64,000 bases of DNA from assembly GCA_963744905.1 (NCBI GenBank), contig CAVUUV010000008.1, positions 1 through 64,000 of the forward strand. Reading direction: 5' to 3'. Of this stretch, positions 51,171 to 59,236 are shown piece after piece. Numbering within the stretch: position 1 is the stretch's first letter; each line of letters starts with the position of its first letter. This DNA comes from DATFFO01 sp963744905. GTDB taxonomy: Bacteria; Actinomycetota; Acidimicrobiia; Spongiisociales; ZC4RG35. Below the pieces are notes generated by a model, which searched no databases, was not told the DNA's origin, and worked only from the letters and a program-made list of their open reading frames with translations. The translations under genes and the position numbers were made by a program.

Positions 51171-52233
51171 GACCCGGACCATGCCAGGCAGCGAGATCCG
51201 AGCGACCCACGGGGAGGCCCTGGTCGAGGTGAGGGACCTCAAGAAGCACTTTCCCCTCCAAAGCGGATTCCTGGCCGGTCTCCTCAACCGGGGCGAGATA
51301 CCGGCGGTGAGAGCAGTCGACGGAGTGAATTTCGAGATCCGTCGGGGTGAGGTGTTCGGCCTGGCAGGAGAGTCGGGCTCGGGCAAATCGACGGTGGGCC
51401 GACTGGTACTCAACCTGCTCGAGCCGACCGGGGGCCAGGTGCTATTCGACGGCACAGACCTGTCCAACCTCTCCCACGAGGAGATGAGACGGCTCCGCAG
51501 CCGGATGCAGATCATATTCCAGGATCCATTGGCCTCACTCAACCCCCGCATGACCATTGCCCAGACCATCGCCCACCCCTCCGAGATCCACCAGCCGGAC
51601 CTCACCCCCAACCAGAGACATCACCAGGTGCTGGAAATACTCGACGCAGTGGGCATGTCACCGCCCGACATCTTTGCCGACAAGTACCCCCATCAGATCT
51701 CGGGGGGTCAGAGGCAGCGGGTCGTCATCGCCCGGGCCCTGGTCACACAGCCCGACCTGATCGTGGCCGACGAGCCCATCGCCATGGCCGACGTCTCGGT
51801 GCGATCCCTGCTCCTCGACCTGATGATGAAGCTCAAAGACGAGTTCGATCTCACCTATCTGTTCATCACCCACGACCTGGCCACGGCCAAGTACGTGTGC
51901 GATCGGATCGCCATCATGTACCTGGGCAAGCTCGCCGAAATCGGGCCCCTGGCCGACGTGTACGGGTCGCCCCTACATCCCTACACCGAGGCCCTGCTGG
52001 AAGCGGTCCCCGTTCCAGACCCTCGCCACCGTCGAACCCAGCCCATGCCGGCGGGCGAGATACCCAGCGCCATCAACCCTCCCCCGGGATGCTCCTTTCA
52101 CCCCCGCTGCCCCCTGGCTGTGGAGGGTGTGTGTGATGTCGAGCTACCCGTCCTGGAGCCCGATCCCGCCAACGGCGACCGCCGCCATCTGGCCGCCTGT
52201 CATGTACGGACCGGGAAACTGGCCACGTCCTGA
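51163..52233 (+). CDS. Peptide ABC transporter ATPase (DppF type)
   Basis: A 356-residue ATPase from GTG 51163 (GGAGG 9 bp upstream, 8-bp overlap with the preceding gene). Walker A AGESGSGKSTVGRL, signature ISGGQRQRVVIARA, Walker B LIVADEPIAMADVS. The D-loop reads AMAD instead of the usual SALD, keeping the final Asp. The C-terminal cysteine cluster (CSFHPRCPLAVEGVCD) is present. Last gene of the operon. Confidence 0.92.
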   Translation: MSETRTMPGSEIRATHGEALVEVRDLKKHFPLQSGFLAGLLNRGEIPAVRAVDGVNFEIRRGEVFGLAGESGSGKSTVGRLVLNLLEPTGGQVLFDGTDLSNLSHEEMRRLRSRMQIIFQDPLASLNPRMTIAQTIAHPSEIHQPDLTPNQRHHQVLEILDAVGMSPPDIFADKYPHQISGGQRQRVVIARALVTQPDLIVADEPIAMADVSVRSLLLDLMMKLKDEFDLTYLFITHDLATAKYVCDRIAIMYLGKLAEIGPLADVYGSPLHPYTEALLEAVPVPDPRHRRTQPMPAGEIPSAINPPPGCSFHPRCPLAVEGVCDVELPVLEPDPANGDRRHLAACHVRTGKLATS

Positions 52234-52289
52234 CCTTCTGGCACCGCCGACCCGCCGAAACACGCGACCGTAATTGCGACGCGGAGTAC

Positions 52290-52712
52290 TCAGCCGATCT
52301 CGAGGGTGATGGGTACGTTGCCTTTGAGGGCCTGAGAAACGGGACAGCCCTCCTTGGCGGCTTCGGCGGCAGCCCGGAAGTCCCCCTCAGACATGCCCGG
52401 TACGTCCCCCGTCACCTTGATAGCCATTCCCGTGATGCCGGTGCCGGCGATGAACGCGGCGGTGGCGGTGACATCGAGACTGGCCGGGGCATGACCGGCC
52501 TTGGCCAGGCCGTTGGACAGGGCCATCGAGAAGCAGGCGGCATGGGCGGCGGCGATCAACTCCTCGGGGCTGGTGACCCCGTCGTGCGTCTCACTGCGCG
52601 CCCGCCAAGTCACCGGCACCGTTGCCAGCGCCCCGGTGTCAAAGCTCACTGTGCCGCTGCCGGTCTGCAGGTCACCCTCCCAGTGTGCCCGTCCTGTGCT
52701 CTCCAAGGCCAT
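52290..52712 (-). CDS. OsmC-family peroxiredoxin
   Basis: A 140-residue thiol peroxidase of the OsmC subfamily that reduces organic hydroperoxides. The two redox cysteines are in HAACFSMALSNGL and EGCPVSQALKGNV, the N-terminus GRAHWEGDLQTGSGTV and THDGVTSPEELIAAAH fit the family. Strong ribosome-binding site (AAGGAG) before ATG 52712. Convergent with the peptide operon and divergent from the CBS-BON gene. Confidence 0.92.
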   Translation of the reverse strand: MALESTGRAHWEGDLQTGSGTVSFDTGALATVPVTWRARSETHDGVTSPEELIAAAHAACFSMALSNGLAKAGHAPASLDVTATAAFIAGTGITGMAIKVTGDVPGMSEGDFRAAAEAAKEGCPVSQALKGNVPITLEIG

Positions 52713-52906
52713 CGTTCGCTCCTTCGTGTGTCCGCAACTGGCTCAGGCACCAACCTAGTGATCTGTCGCGCCTCTCTGTGCAGGTGACCCGGGTGGACTC
52801 CGGGTACCCGGCCGGGGCGGCGGGTCCGTCGGCAGCGGGACCTTGGCCCCTAGTGCCGCTACACGCTCCAGACCATGCTGGATACGAGGTCATCACGGAG
52901 GTCTCG

Positions 52907-53590
52907 ATGAGAGTAAGTGAATTGATGTCAACGGACCTGGCGACGGTTGGCGCGGACACGCCCCTCAAGGAAGCCGCCCGCCTCATGACCGGGCGCGGTG
53001 TGAGCGGACTGCCGGTGGTGGACGAAACCGGGCAGCTGGTGGGAATCATCAGCGAATCCGACTTCGTGGAGAAGGCCAGCGGCCAGACCCGGTCCGGGCT
53101 GATCGGGGCCCTCTTCGAGCGCGAGGCCCGTCTGATCGATGCTGACACGGTCGGCGCCATCATGACGCGCAGTGTCGTATCGATCGAGCCCCGGGCCAGT
53201 CATCAGCAAGCAGCCCGTCTCATGCGCACCAAGAGGGTGAAGCGATTGCCGGTGGTGAACGAAGACGGAAAGCTGGTCGGGATCGTCAGCCGCTCCGACA
53301 TCCTGGGCGTGTTCGCTCGCTCGGATGCCACCATCGAGCACGAGATCCGGCATCGCCTGATCGGACAGGTCCTGGCCATCGACGGAGGCCGGGTGGAGAT
53401 ATCGGTCTCTGAGGGTCACGTGGAGCTGGCTGGAGTCGTCCCCACCAGGACGGACGCTCGGCTGCTGGAGGAGCTGTCAGGCGACGTGGCGGGGGTCATG
53501 TCGGTCGAATCCAGTCTCAATTATCTGGTCGACGACACCCAGCGGGCCCACGAGACCCAGCCCTACGGAGTTCCCCGCCCCAACTGGTAG
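52907..53590 (+). CDS. CBS-pair protein with C-terminal BON domain
   Basis: A 227-residue cytosolic protein: two CBS motifs (about 3-60, VSELMSTDLATVGADTPLKE ... LPVVDETGQLVGIISESDF; and about 75-140, VGAIMTRSVVSIEP ... LPVVNEDGKLVGIVSRSDIL) and a BON-like domain (about 150-215, VEISVSEGHVELAGVV). CBS pairs bind adenosyl ligands; the partner is unknown. The start ATG 52907 has a GGAGG ribosome-binding site. Confidence 0.9.
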   Translation: MRVSELMSTDLATVGADTPLKEAARLMTGRGVSGLPVVDETGQLVGIISESDFVEKASGQTRSGLIGALFEREARLIDADTVGAIMTRSVVSIEPRASHQQAARLMRTKRVKRLPVVNEDGKLVGIVSRSDILGVFARSDATIEHEIRHRLIGQVLAIDGGRVEISVSEGHVELAGVVPTRTDARLLEELSGDVAGVMSVESSLNYLVDDTQRAHETQPYGVPRPNW

Positions 53591-53682
53591 AGCAGGAACC
53601 GATCCCCAGGACGGCGGGTGGGGACGGGCGATGCGGCGATTCAAGCTGCCATCATGTCGTTTGACCGCGAACTGGAGCAGCA

Positions 53683-54543
53683 ATGACGAAGATCGAACGC
53701 CTCGGCGTCATCGGGGGCGGCCAGATGGGAGCCGGCATCGCCGAGGTGGCGGCCGGCCACGGATGCGACGTTGTCGTTCACGAGATCTCGACCGACGCCT
53801 GCGAGGCGGCCCGCAACAGGGTCCACGCCTCGGTAGAGCGATCGGTGGCCAAAGGCCGGATGACCGAAGACCAACAGGATGAGATCATCAGCCGCATAGG
53901 TTTCACGACCGACTTCGACGAACAGGCGGACCGGCAACTGGTGATCGAGGCCGTGACCGAGGACGAGCGGCTCAAGCGAGAGATCTTTCGAACGATCGAT
54001 TCGATCGTCACCGACGCCGACGCCATCCTCGCCTCGAACACATCATCGATTCCCATCACCCGCCTCGCCACCGCGACCCGGCGTCCCGAGCACGTGATCG
54101 GGCTCCATTTCTTCAACCCGGTTCCCGTCATGGCGCTGGTGGAGCTGGTCACCACACCCCTATCGGACGACACGGTGGAGGCACAGGCCGAAGGCTTCGT
54201 GGCCGAGCAACTGGGCAAGACGGTGATCCGGGCCAAAGACCGGGGAGGCTTCATCGTCAACATGCTCCTGGTTCCCTACCTGCTGGGCGCGATTCGGATG
54301 TTCGAGGCGGGTCACGCCACCGCCGACGACATCGACGCCGGGATGAAACTGGGGGCAAACCACCCCATGGGGCCACTGGAGCTGTGCGACTTCATCGGAC
54401 TCGACACGATGAAGCTGGTAGCCGATGTGCTCTTCGAGGAGTACAAGGAGCCCCTGTACTCCTCCCCTCCCCTGCTCACCCGACTGGTCGAAGCAGGCAA
54501 GTTGGGCCGGAAAACCGGCCAGGGCTTCTACCACTACGGGTGA
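53683..54543 (+). CDS. 3-hydroxybutyryl-CoA dehydrogenase
   Basis: NAD(P)-dependent oxidation/reduction between 3-hydroxyacyl-CoA and 3-oxoacyl-CoA. The 286-residue protein has the Rossmann motif GVIGGGQMGAGIAEVAA, the catalytic His in IGLHFFNPVPVM with the preceding SNTSSIPITRLA, and the C-terminal dimerisation domain (GGFIVNMLLVPYL, GANHPMGPLELCDFIGLD). Used in butyrate/fatty-acid or PHB-type metabolism; no thiolase neighbour is visible to narrow this. Confidence 0.93.
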   Translation: MTKIERLGVIGGGQMGAGIAEVAAGHGCDVVVHEISTDACEAARNRVHASVERSVAKGRMTEDQQDEIISRIGFTTDFDEQADRQLVIEAVTEDERLKREIFRTIDSIVTDADAILASNTSSIPITRLATATRRPEHVIGLHFFNPVPVMALVELVTTPLSDDTVEAQAEGFVAEQLGKTVIRAKDRGGFIVNMLLVPYLLGAIRMFEAGHATADDIDAGMKLGANHPMGPLELCDFIGLDTMKLVADVLFEEYKEPLYSSPPLLTRLVEAGKLGRKTGQGFYHYG

Positions 54544-54607
54544 CGTCTCCCCCGACATCAGGGCGCCCGCCCGTAAGGAGTCGTCCCGGGGTAACCTCGG
54601 AGGCAGA

Positions 54608-55042
54608 ATGCTTCGAACGGGCCTCCTCCTGGCCGTGGCGGCCTTATGTGCTGCCTGTGCGGGGCTGGGCGCCGGGGTAATGCACGGCGACCTCAACTCG
54701 GAGGCCGACCTGAGCTTCGCCCAGGGCGCAACCGAGGCGAGCGGGGCGTTGCTGGCCTTCGACCCCGCCCAGCACCGGATGGACATAACCATCTCCATCC
54801 AGCCCCTGGCCCAGGACGGTGACATGGATGTGGTCATTGTCACCGACTCAGGCACCCGCTATCAGGTACTGGGCTCTTTCCACCGGTGCACGGAGGAAGC
54901 CGAGACCCGGCGTTGCAGCCGCGTGCTGCCACCCCTCCCTTACGAACGGGTCGGGTCCTGGCGGGTGGAGGCGATGAGAGGCGATGCCTCTTTTCCGGCC
55001 TCGGTCCAGGTCAGGGTCAAGTGGATCCCCACTGGATCCTGA
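54608..55042 (+). CDS. Hypothetical lipoprotein
   Basis: A 144-residue exported protein with lipobox ALCAAC (Cys about 17). The mature part is beta-rich, with a pair of cysteines (HRCTEEAETRRCSR), and ends as a strand-like VQVRVKWIPTGS. ATG 54608 has a GGAGG site. No family recognised. Confidence 0.7.
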   Translation: MLRTGLLLAVAALCAACAGLGAGVMHGDLNSEADLSFAQGATEASGALLAFDPAQHRMDITISIQPLAQDGDMDVVIVTDSGTRYQVLGSFHRCTEEAETRRCSRVLPPLPYERVGSWRVEAMRGDASFPASVQVRVKWIPTGS

Positions 55043-55065
55043 ACACCGGGCTCTGACGCCGGCCT

Positions 55066-55491
55066 TCAGTGGTCTGACAGCAGAGACTTGCGAAGCAGCC
55101 CCACCAGTTGCTCCAGCTCCTGAGTGGTCAGGTTGCGGGCAATGGGCATATCAGCGTGGATGCGATCGATCATCTCCGCCCGGGCCCGCCTTCCCCCCTC
55201 GGTCAGCACCAGCTGTTTGACCCGCCGATCATCGGGGTCGCTCCCTCGAACAGCCCAGCCCTCCTTCTCCAGACGGTCCGCTATTGCGGTGATGTAGGAG
55301 GCATCGCACCACATTCGCTCGGCCAAGTCGCGCATCGCCATCGGCTCAGCCAGCTCCCGCAACGCCCAGCTCACCGGACCGGGCATGTCCATGTCGGCCA
55401 GCGTCTCATGCACGTGAGCCCGCGACCGGAGAGATATCTGGCGCAGGAGCTGGCCCACCTCTTCCAGCAAGTCCCGGCGGTTGGCTTCCAT
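55066..55491 (-). CDS. MarR-family transcriptional regulator
   Basis: A 141-residue winged-helix regulator: helix 1 (LLRQISLRSRAHVHETLADM), recognition region (MAMRDLAERMWCDASYITAIADRLEKEGW) and wing (RGSDPDDRRVKQLVLTEGG, the typical DxRxxxLxLT pattern). Divergent from the DrrA/DrrB-type transporter pair, with an inverted repeat in the 83-bp gap, so it most likely represses that exporter and itself until a drug-like ligand binds. Confidence 0.9.
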   Translation of the reverse strand: MEANRRDLLEEVGQLLRQISLRSRAHVHETLADMDMPGPVSWALRELAEPMAMRDLAERMWCDASYITAIADRLEKEGWAVRGSDPDDRRVKQLVLTEGGRRARAEMIDRIHADMPIARNLTTQELEQLVGLLRKSLLSDH

Positions 55492-55502
55492 GGTCTACCA
55501 GC

Positions 55503-55534
55503 TTAGTTGATTCAGTAGGATTTTGACTAACTAA
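55503..55534. promoter_or_regulatory. Candidate MarR operator
   Basis: TTAGTT (55503-55508) and AACTAA (55529-55534) are inverted, with similar inner bases (GATTCA and TTGACT). The AT-rich block lies between the divergent marR and exporter genes and contains a TTGACT that could be the exporter -35. Pattern-based. Confidence 0.55.
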
Positions 55535-55574
55535 ACTATTGACGACATCATGTCGGTATTCCGATTGGAGATAC

Positions 55575-56576
55575 ATGTCTGATACTCGATATGCGGTAGA
55601 GGCCGGCAACGTCGTCAAGACCTTCGGCGATCTACGTGCCCTCGACGACGTCACCATCAGCATCGAACCGGGGATCGTCTACGGGCTGCTCGGCCCCAAC
55701 GGAGCGGGCAAGACGACTCTGATCCGAATCCTCACCACCCTGTTGCGACCTGACTCGGGCGTCGCCAGGGTGAACGGGGTCGACGTCCTCACCCATCCCA
55801 TTGCCGTCCGGCGGACGATCGGGCTGGCCGGGCAGTACGCAGCCGTGGACGAGTTCCTGACCGGACGGGAGAACCTGGAGATGGTGGGACGTCTCTACGA
55901 CCTGCCCCGAGCCGAGGCTCAAAAGCGCGCAATCGACGTGCTGGAACGCATCAACCTCACCGAGGCGGCGGACAAGACCGTGCGCACCTACTCGGGAGGT
56001 ATGCGACGACGGCTCGATCTCGCAGCCTCGATGGTGGGCCGTCCCTCCGTCCTGTTCCTCGACGAGCCCACCACCGGTGTGGACCCGGGCAGTCGGCTCG
56101 ATCTGTGGCAGATGATCGAGGAGCTGGTAGCCGGCGGCACGACGCTGCTGCTCACAACCCAGTACCTCGGGGAAGCCGACCGGCTGGCGGACCGCATCGG
56201 GGTCATCGACCACGGCAAGCTGATCGCCGAGGGGACCTCTAACGAGCTCAAGAAGGACTTCGGCGGCGACGTGGTCGAGATCCACATACCCGGGGAAAAC
56301 CGGGGTACGGCTGTCGAAGCGCTGGCGAGAGTGGCCGGAGAGCAGCCCAGTGTCAACGGCCCATCGCTGAGCATCCCCGCCCCGGACGGATCGGCCACCC
56401 TGACCCGGGTGGTTCGCGAGCTGGACGATGCCGGGATCATTCCCGACGACATCGCGCTCAGGAAACCCACCCTCGACGATGTCTTCCTCACCCTCACCGG
56501 GCACCGAACGGATCAACCGTCGCCCGACGGCAAGGTGGACCGTCGCAGTGGCGACAGGCAAAGGACACCCCTATGA
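55575..56576 (+). CDS. DrrA-type drug exporter ATPase
   Basis: A 333-residue ABC ATPase of the daunorubicin-resistance DrrA group: Walker A LLGPNGAGKTTLIRIL, LAGQYAAVDEFLTGRENLEM, signature YSGGMRRRLDLAA, Walker B LFLDEPTTGVDPGSR, and the C-terminal DrrA-like domain ending KPTLDDVFLTLTGH. Start ATG 55575 follows GGAG. It overlaps the permease start by 4 bp. Confidence 0.92.
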   Translation: MSDTRYAVEAGNVVKTFGDLRALDDVTISIEPGIVYGLLGPNGAGKTTLIRILTTLLRPDSGVARVNGVDVLTHPIAVRRTIGLAGQYAAVDEFLTGRENLEMVGRLYDLPRAEAQKRAIDVLERINLTEAADKTVRTYSGGMRRRLDLAASMVGRPSVLFLDEPTTGVDPGSRLDLWQMIEELVAGGTTLLLTTQYLGEADRLADRIGVIDHGKLIAEGTSNELKKDFGGDVVEIHIPGENRGTAVEALARVAGEQPSVNGPSLSIPAPDGSATLTRVVRELDDAGIIPDDIALRKPTLDDVFLTLTGHRTDQPSPDGKVDRRSGDRQRTPL

Positions 56577-57412
56577 CCACAGCAACCCCAACCATCTACA
56601 ACAGGGTCCCGTTGACCGCTGCCCTGCGGGACACGGCGGTAATAACCAAACGCAATGTGCTGCGCAACCTCCGGCTGCCACAGCTGGTGGTGTTCGCCAC
56701 CATCCAGCCGGTGATGTTCCTCCTCCTGTTCAACTACGTCTTCGGGGGAGCCATCGTCGCCGGGGCCGGGGTGCCGGGACTCGACTACATCCAGCTTCTC
56801 ATTCCCGGGATCCTGGTCCAGACCGCCGTGTTCGGTGCCACCTCGACCAGCCTCGGCCTGACCGAGGACCTCTCCAACGGAGTCATCGACAGATTCCGGT
56901 CGCTGCCTATGGCCCGCTCCGGCGTGTTGGCGGGCCGAACCCTGGCCGATCTGGTCAGATCCAGCTTCGTCACCCTGCTGATGATGGTGGTCGGGTACCT
57001 GATCGGATGGCGCTTCGACCAGGGTATCGGCAAGGCCGCCCTGGGAATCGCCCTCGCCCTCCTGTTCGGGTATGCCATGTCCTGGGTGATGGGCACCGTC
57101 GGTCTGGCGGTGAAGAACCCGGAGGCAGCACAGACGGCCGGGTTCCTGCCCATCTTCCCGCTGGTGTTCGCATCATCGGCCTTCGTCCCCACGGACACGA
57201 TGCCCTCGTGGCTTCAGGCCTTTGCCAACCACCAGCCGATCACCATCCTCTCCAACACGTTGCGTTCGTTGTTCCTGCCCCAGCAGGCGCTTGCGCCCAT
57301 GGGCTATGACAACACGACCACGCTGGTCCTGCAGTCGTTGGCGTGGATCGCAGGCATCATCGTGGTGTTCGCTCCCCTGGCGGTGAGGATGTACCGGCGA
57401 GCGGTGGGCTGA
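56573..57412 (+). CDS. DrrB-type ABC-2 permease
   Basis: A 279-residue ABC-2 membrane subunit with six helices (VVFATIQPVMFLLLFNYVFG through IIVVFAPLAVRMYRRAV) and the family core LIPGILVQTAVFGATSTSLG, NGVIDRFRSLPMARSGVL. Starts in the ATGA overlap with the ATPase. Together they form a two-gene exporter controlled by the divergent MarR protein (inferred). Confidence 0.92.
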   Translation: MTTATPTIYNRVPLTAALRDTAVITKRNVLRNLRLPQLVVFATIQPVMFLLLFNYVFGGAIVAGAGVPGLDYIQLLIPGILVQTAVFGATSTSLGLTEDLSNGVIDRFRSLPMARSGVLAGRTLADLVRSSFVTLLMMVVGYLIGWRFDQGIGKAALGIALALLFGYAMSWVMGTVGLAVKNPEAAQTAGFLPIFPLVFASSAFVPTDTMPSWLQAFANHQPITILSNTLRSLFLPQQALAPMGYDNTTTLVLQSLAWIAGIIVVFAPLAVRMYRRAVG

Positions 57413-57431
57413 CCTCCCCGCTCATCCCCGC

Positions 57432-57923
57432 TCATGGCCTAGGGTCGGCCACCCTGCGCACCAGCGGAATCGTCCTGTGGGGGATCTGGCCCGCCAGAGC
57501 GATGGCGGTCGAGGTGCGGGCAACCTGGGGAATGGTCAGGATCCGCTCCAGGAGATCCATCAGATCCTCATTGGAGCGGGCCGCCAAACGGATCAACAGG
57601 TCCCCCTGTCCGGCGATCGAATGCACCTCGAGCACTTCGGGTATTCGTTGGAGGGGATTTATCACCTCGGCTATGCGACCCTGCACCACCTCGATGGTGG
57701 TGAAGGCCATGACTCCGTAACCGATGGCGGCCAGGTCGATGTCGGGACCGAAGCCCACCACAACACCTCGCTCCAACATCTTGTTGAGCCGTGACTGCGC
57801 AGTTCCGCGGGCCACCCCCAGCCTGCGGGACAGCTCCAGGATGCCGATACGGGGCTCTTCGTGGAGCATGTCGATGATCCCCGCATCGAGCTGGTCGATC
57901 GGCTGGTCGGATTGTTCAGTCAT
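57432..57923 (-). CDS. Lrp/AsnC-family regulator
   Basis: A 163-residue regulator from ATG 57923 (a start at 57953 adds 10 residues). N-terminal winged helix (LDAGIIDMLHEEPRIGILEL, RRLGVARGTAQSRLNKMLE) and a C-terminal RAM sensor domain (FTTIEVVQGRIAEVINPLQ ... VHSIAGQGDLLIRLAARSN). Divergent from hpd, so it probably responds to tyrosine/phenylalanine or their keto acids and controls that gene. Confidence 0.9.
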   Translation of the reverse strand: MTEQSDQPIDQLDAGIIDMLHEEPRIGILELSRRLGVARGTAQSRLNKMLERGVVVGFGPDIDLAAIGYGVMAFTTIEVVQGRIAEVINPLQRIPEVLEVHSIAGQGDLLIRLAARSNEDLMDLLERILTIPQVARTSTAIALAGQIPHRTIPLVRRVADPRP

Positions 57924-57960
57924 GGACACGACCAAGACTAGTGCGGTATACAAATTGCAT

Positions 57961-57989
57961 AGCTACAACCGAATCAGTTGTCATAGCTG
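57961..57989. promoter_or_regulatory. Candidate Lrp-type operator before hpd
   Basis: AGCTACAAC (57961-57969) and GTTGTCATAGCT (57977-57988) form an imperfect inverted repeat, with a perfect ACAAC/GTTGT core 7 bp apart. It lies between the divergent lrp and hpd starts. Pattern-based. Confidence 0.4.
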
Positions 57990-58049
57990 CCCAGCCACAG
58001 CAACAATCGAAGCCAGGACATCCTCGACAGCCGCGATCAGGGAGACCAA

Positions 58050-59147
58050 ATGACCGATCTGATGCCCATCCTCGGTTACGACGCCATCGAGTTCTACGTC
58101 GGCAACGCCCGCCAGAGCGCTCACTACTACCGGACCGCATTCGGCTTCGACGTTGTCGGCTACGCCGGCCCCGAGACCGGGGTCCGCGACCGCTCCTCGT
58201 TCGTTCTCGAGCAGGGTGAGATCCGTTTCGTCGTCACGGCCGGTCTCCAACCGGAGTCGCCCATCGTCAAGCACCAGGCGTTCCATGGCGACGGCGTCAA
58301 GGACGTAGCCTTCCTGGTTCCCGACGCCGAAGCGGCCTTTGCCGTGGCGGTGGATCGGGGCGCACGGCCCCACGAGGAGCCCCATTCGATCGAGGATGAG
58401 CACGGCAAGGTCGTGGTCTCTTCGATCGAAGCCTATGGGGAGACGATCCACAGCTTCGTGGACCGGTCCAACTATTCGGGGGTCTACCTGCCCGGATACA
58501 AGCCCACCAAGCACTGGGCGCCGGCCACACCGACCGGGCTGGAGCTGATCGACCACGTCGTCTGCAACGTCGAACTGGGCAAGATGGACGAGTGGGCCGC
58601 CTACTACGCCAACATCATGGGTTTCACCCAGCTGCGCCACTTCAACGACGAGGAGATCGCTACCGACTACACCGCTCTGATGTCCAAGGTGCTGTGGGAC
58701 GGGAAGGGCCGGATCAAGCTCCCCATCAACGAGCCCGCCGAGGGCAAGAAGAAGTCCCAGATCGAGGAGTTCCTCGACTTCTATCACACCCCCGGGGTCC
58801 AGCACATGGCTCTGGCCACCAACGACATCATTGCCACCGTTTCGGCCATGCGTGACAACGGGGTGAGATTCCTGCGAGTACCCGACACGTACTACGAGGA
58901 CTTGCAGAAGCGCCTCGACTGGTCCCGGATCGATTCGGATATCGACCGGCTCGCCGAGCTCGGGGTCCTGGTCGATCAGGACGACGAGGGTTACCTGCTT
59001 CAGCTCTTCACCAAGAACGTCCAGGATCGTCCCACGGTCTTCTTCGAGATCATCGAGCGCCACGGCTCGGCCGGATTCGGGGTAGGCAATTTCAAGGCCC
59101 TGTTCGAGGCCATCGAGCGAGAACAAGGCGAACGCGGCAATCTCTGA
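58050..59147 (+). CDS. hpd: 4-hydroxyphenylpyruvate dioxygenase
   Basis: Converts 4-hydroxyphenylpyruvate to homogentisate in tyrosine breakdown. The 365-residue protein has two vicinal-oxygen-chelate halves. The Fe(II) ligands are the His in LIDHVVCNVELG, the His in GVQHMALATNDI and the Glu in TVFFEIIERHG. FHTP-like loop and C-terminal gate (GFGVGNFKALFEAIE) are present. Start ATG has AGGGAG five bases upstream. Homogentisate dioxygenase is not in the window. Confidence 0.96.
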   Translation: MTDLMPILGYDAIEFYVGNARQSAHYYRTAFGFDVVGYAGPETGVRDRSSFVLEQGEIRFVVTAGLQPESPIVKHQAFHGDGVKDVAFLVPDAEAAFAVAVDRGARPHEEPHSIEDEHGKVVVSSIEAYGETIHSFVDRSNYSGVYLPGYKPTKHWAPATPTGLELIDHVVCNVELGKMDEWAAYYANIMGFTQLRHFNDEEIATDYTALMSKVLWDGKGRIKLPINEPAEGKKKSQIEEFLDFYHTPGVQHMALATNDIIATVSAMRDNGVRFLRVPDTYYEDLQKRLDWSRIDSDIDRLAELGVLVDQDDEGYLLQLFTKNVQDRPTVFFEIIERHGSAGFGVGNFKALFEAIEREQGERGNL

Positions 59148-59179
59148 ACACGGTCCGCTGCTCAGCAGCTGACGACGAG

Positions 59180-59200
59180 GGACCAGTCAGAATCTGGTCC
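59180..59200 (+). terminator. Candidate terminator after hpd
   Basis: GGACCAG (59180-59186) pairs with CTGGTCC (59194-59200) over a 7-nt loop, 33 bp after the hpd stop and before the histidine kinase gene. No T-run. Confidence 0.5.
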
Positions 59201-59236
59201 TCAACCCCAGGGACGGTCCGGCCGATTCAATGACCG

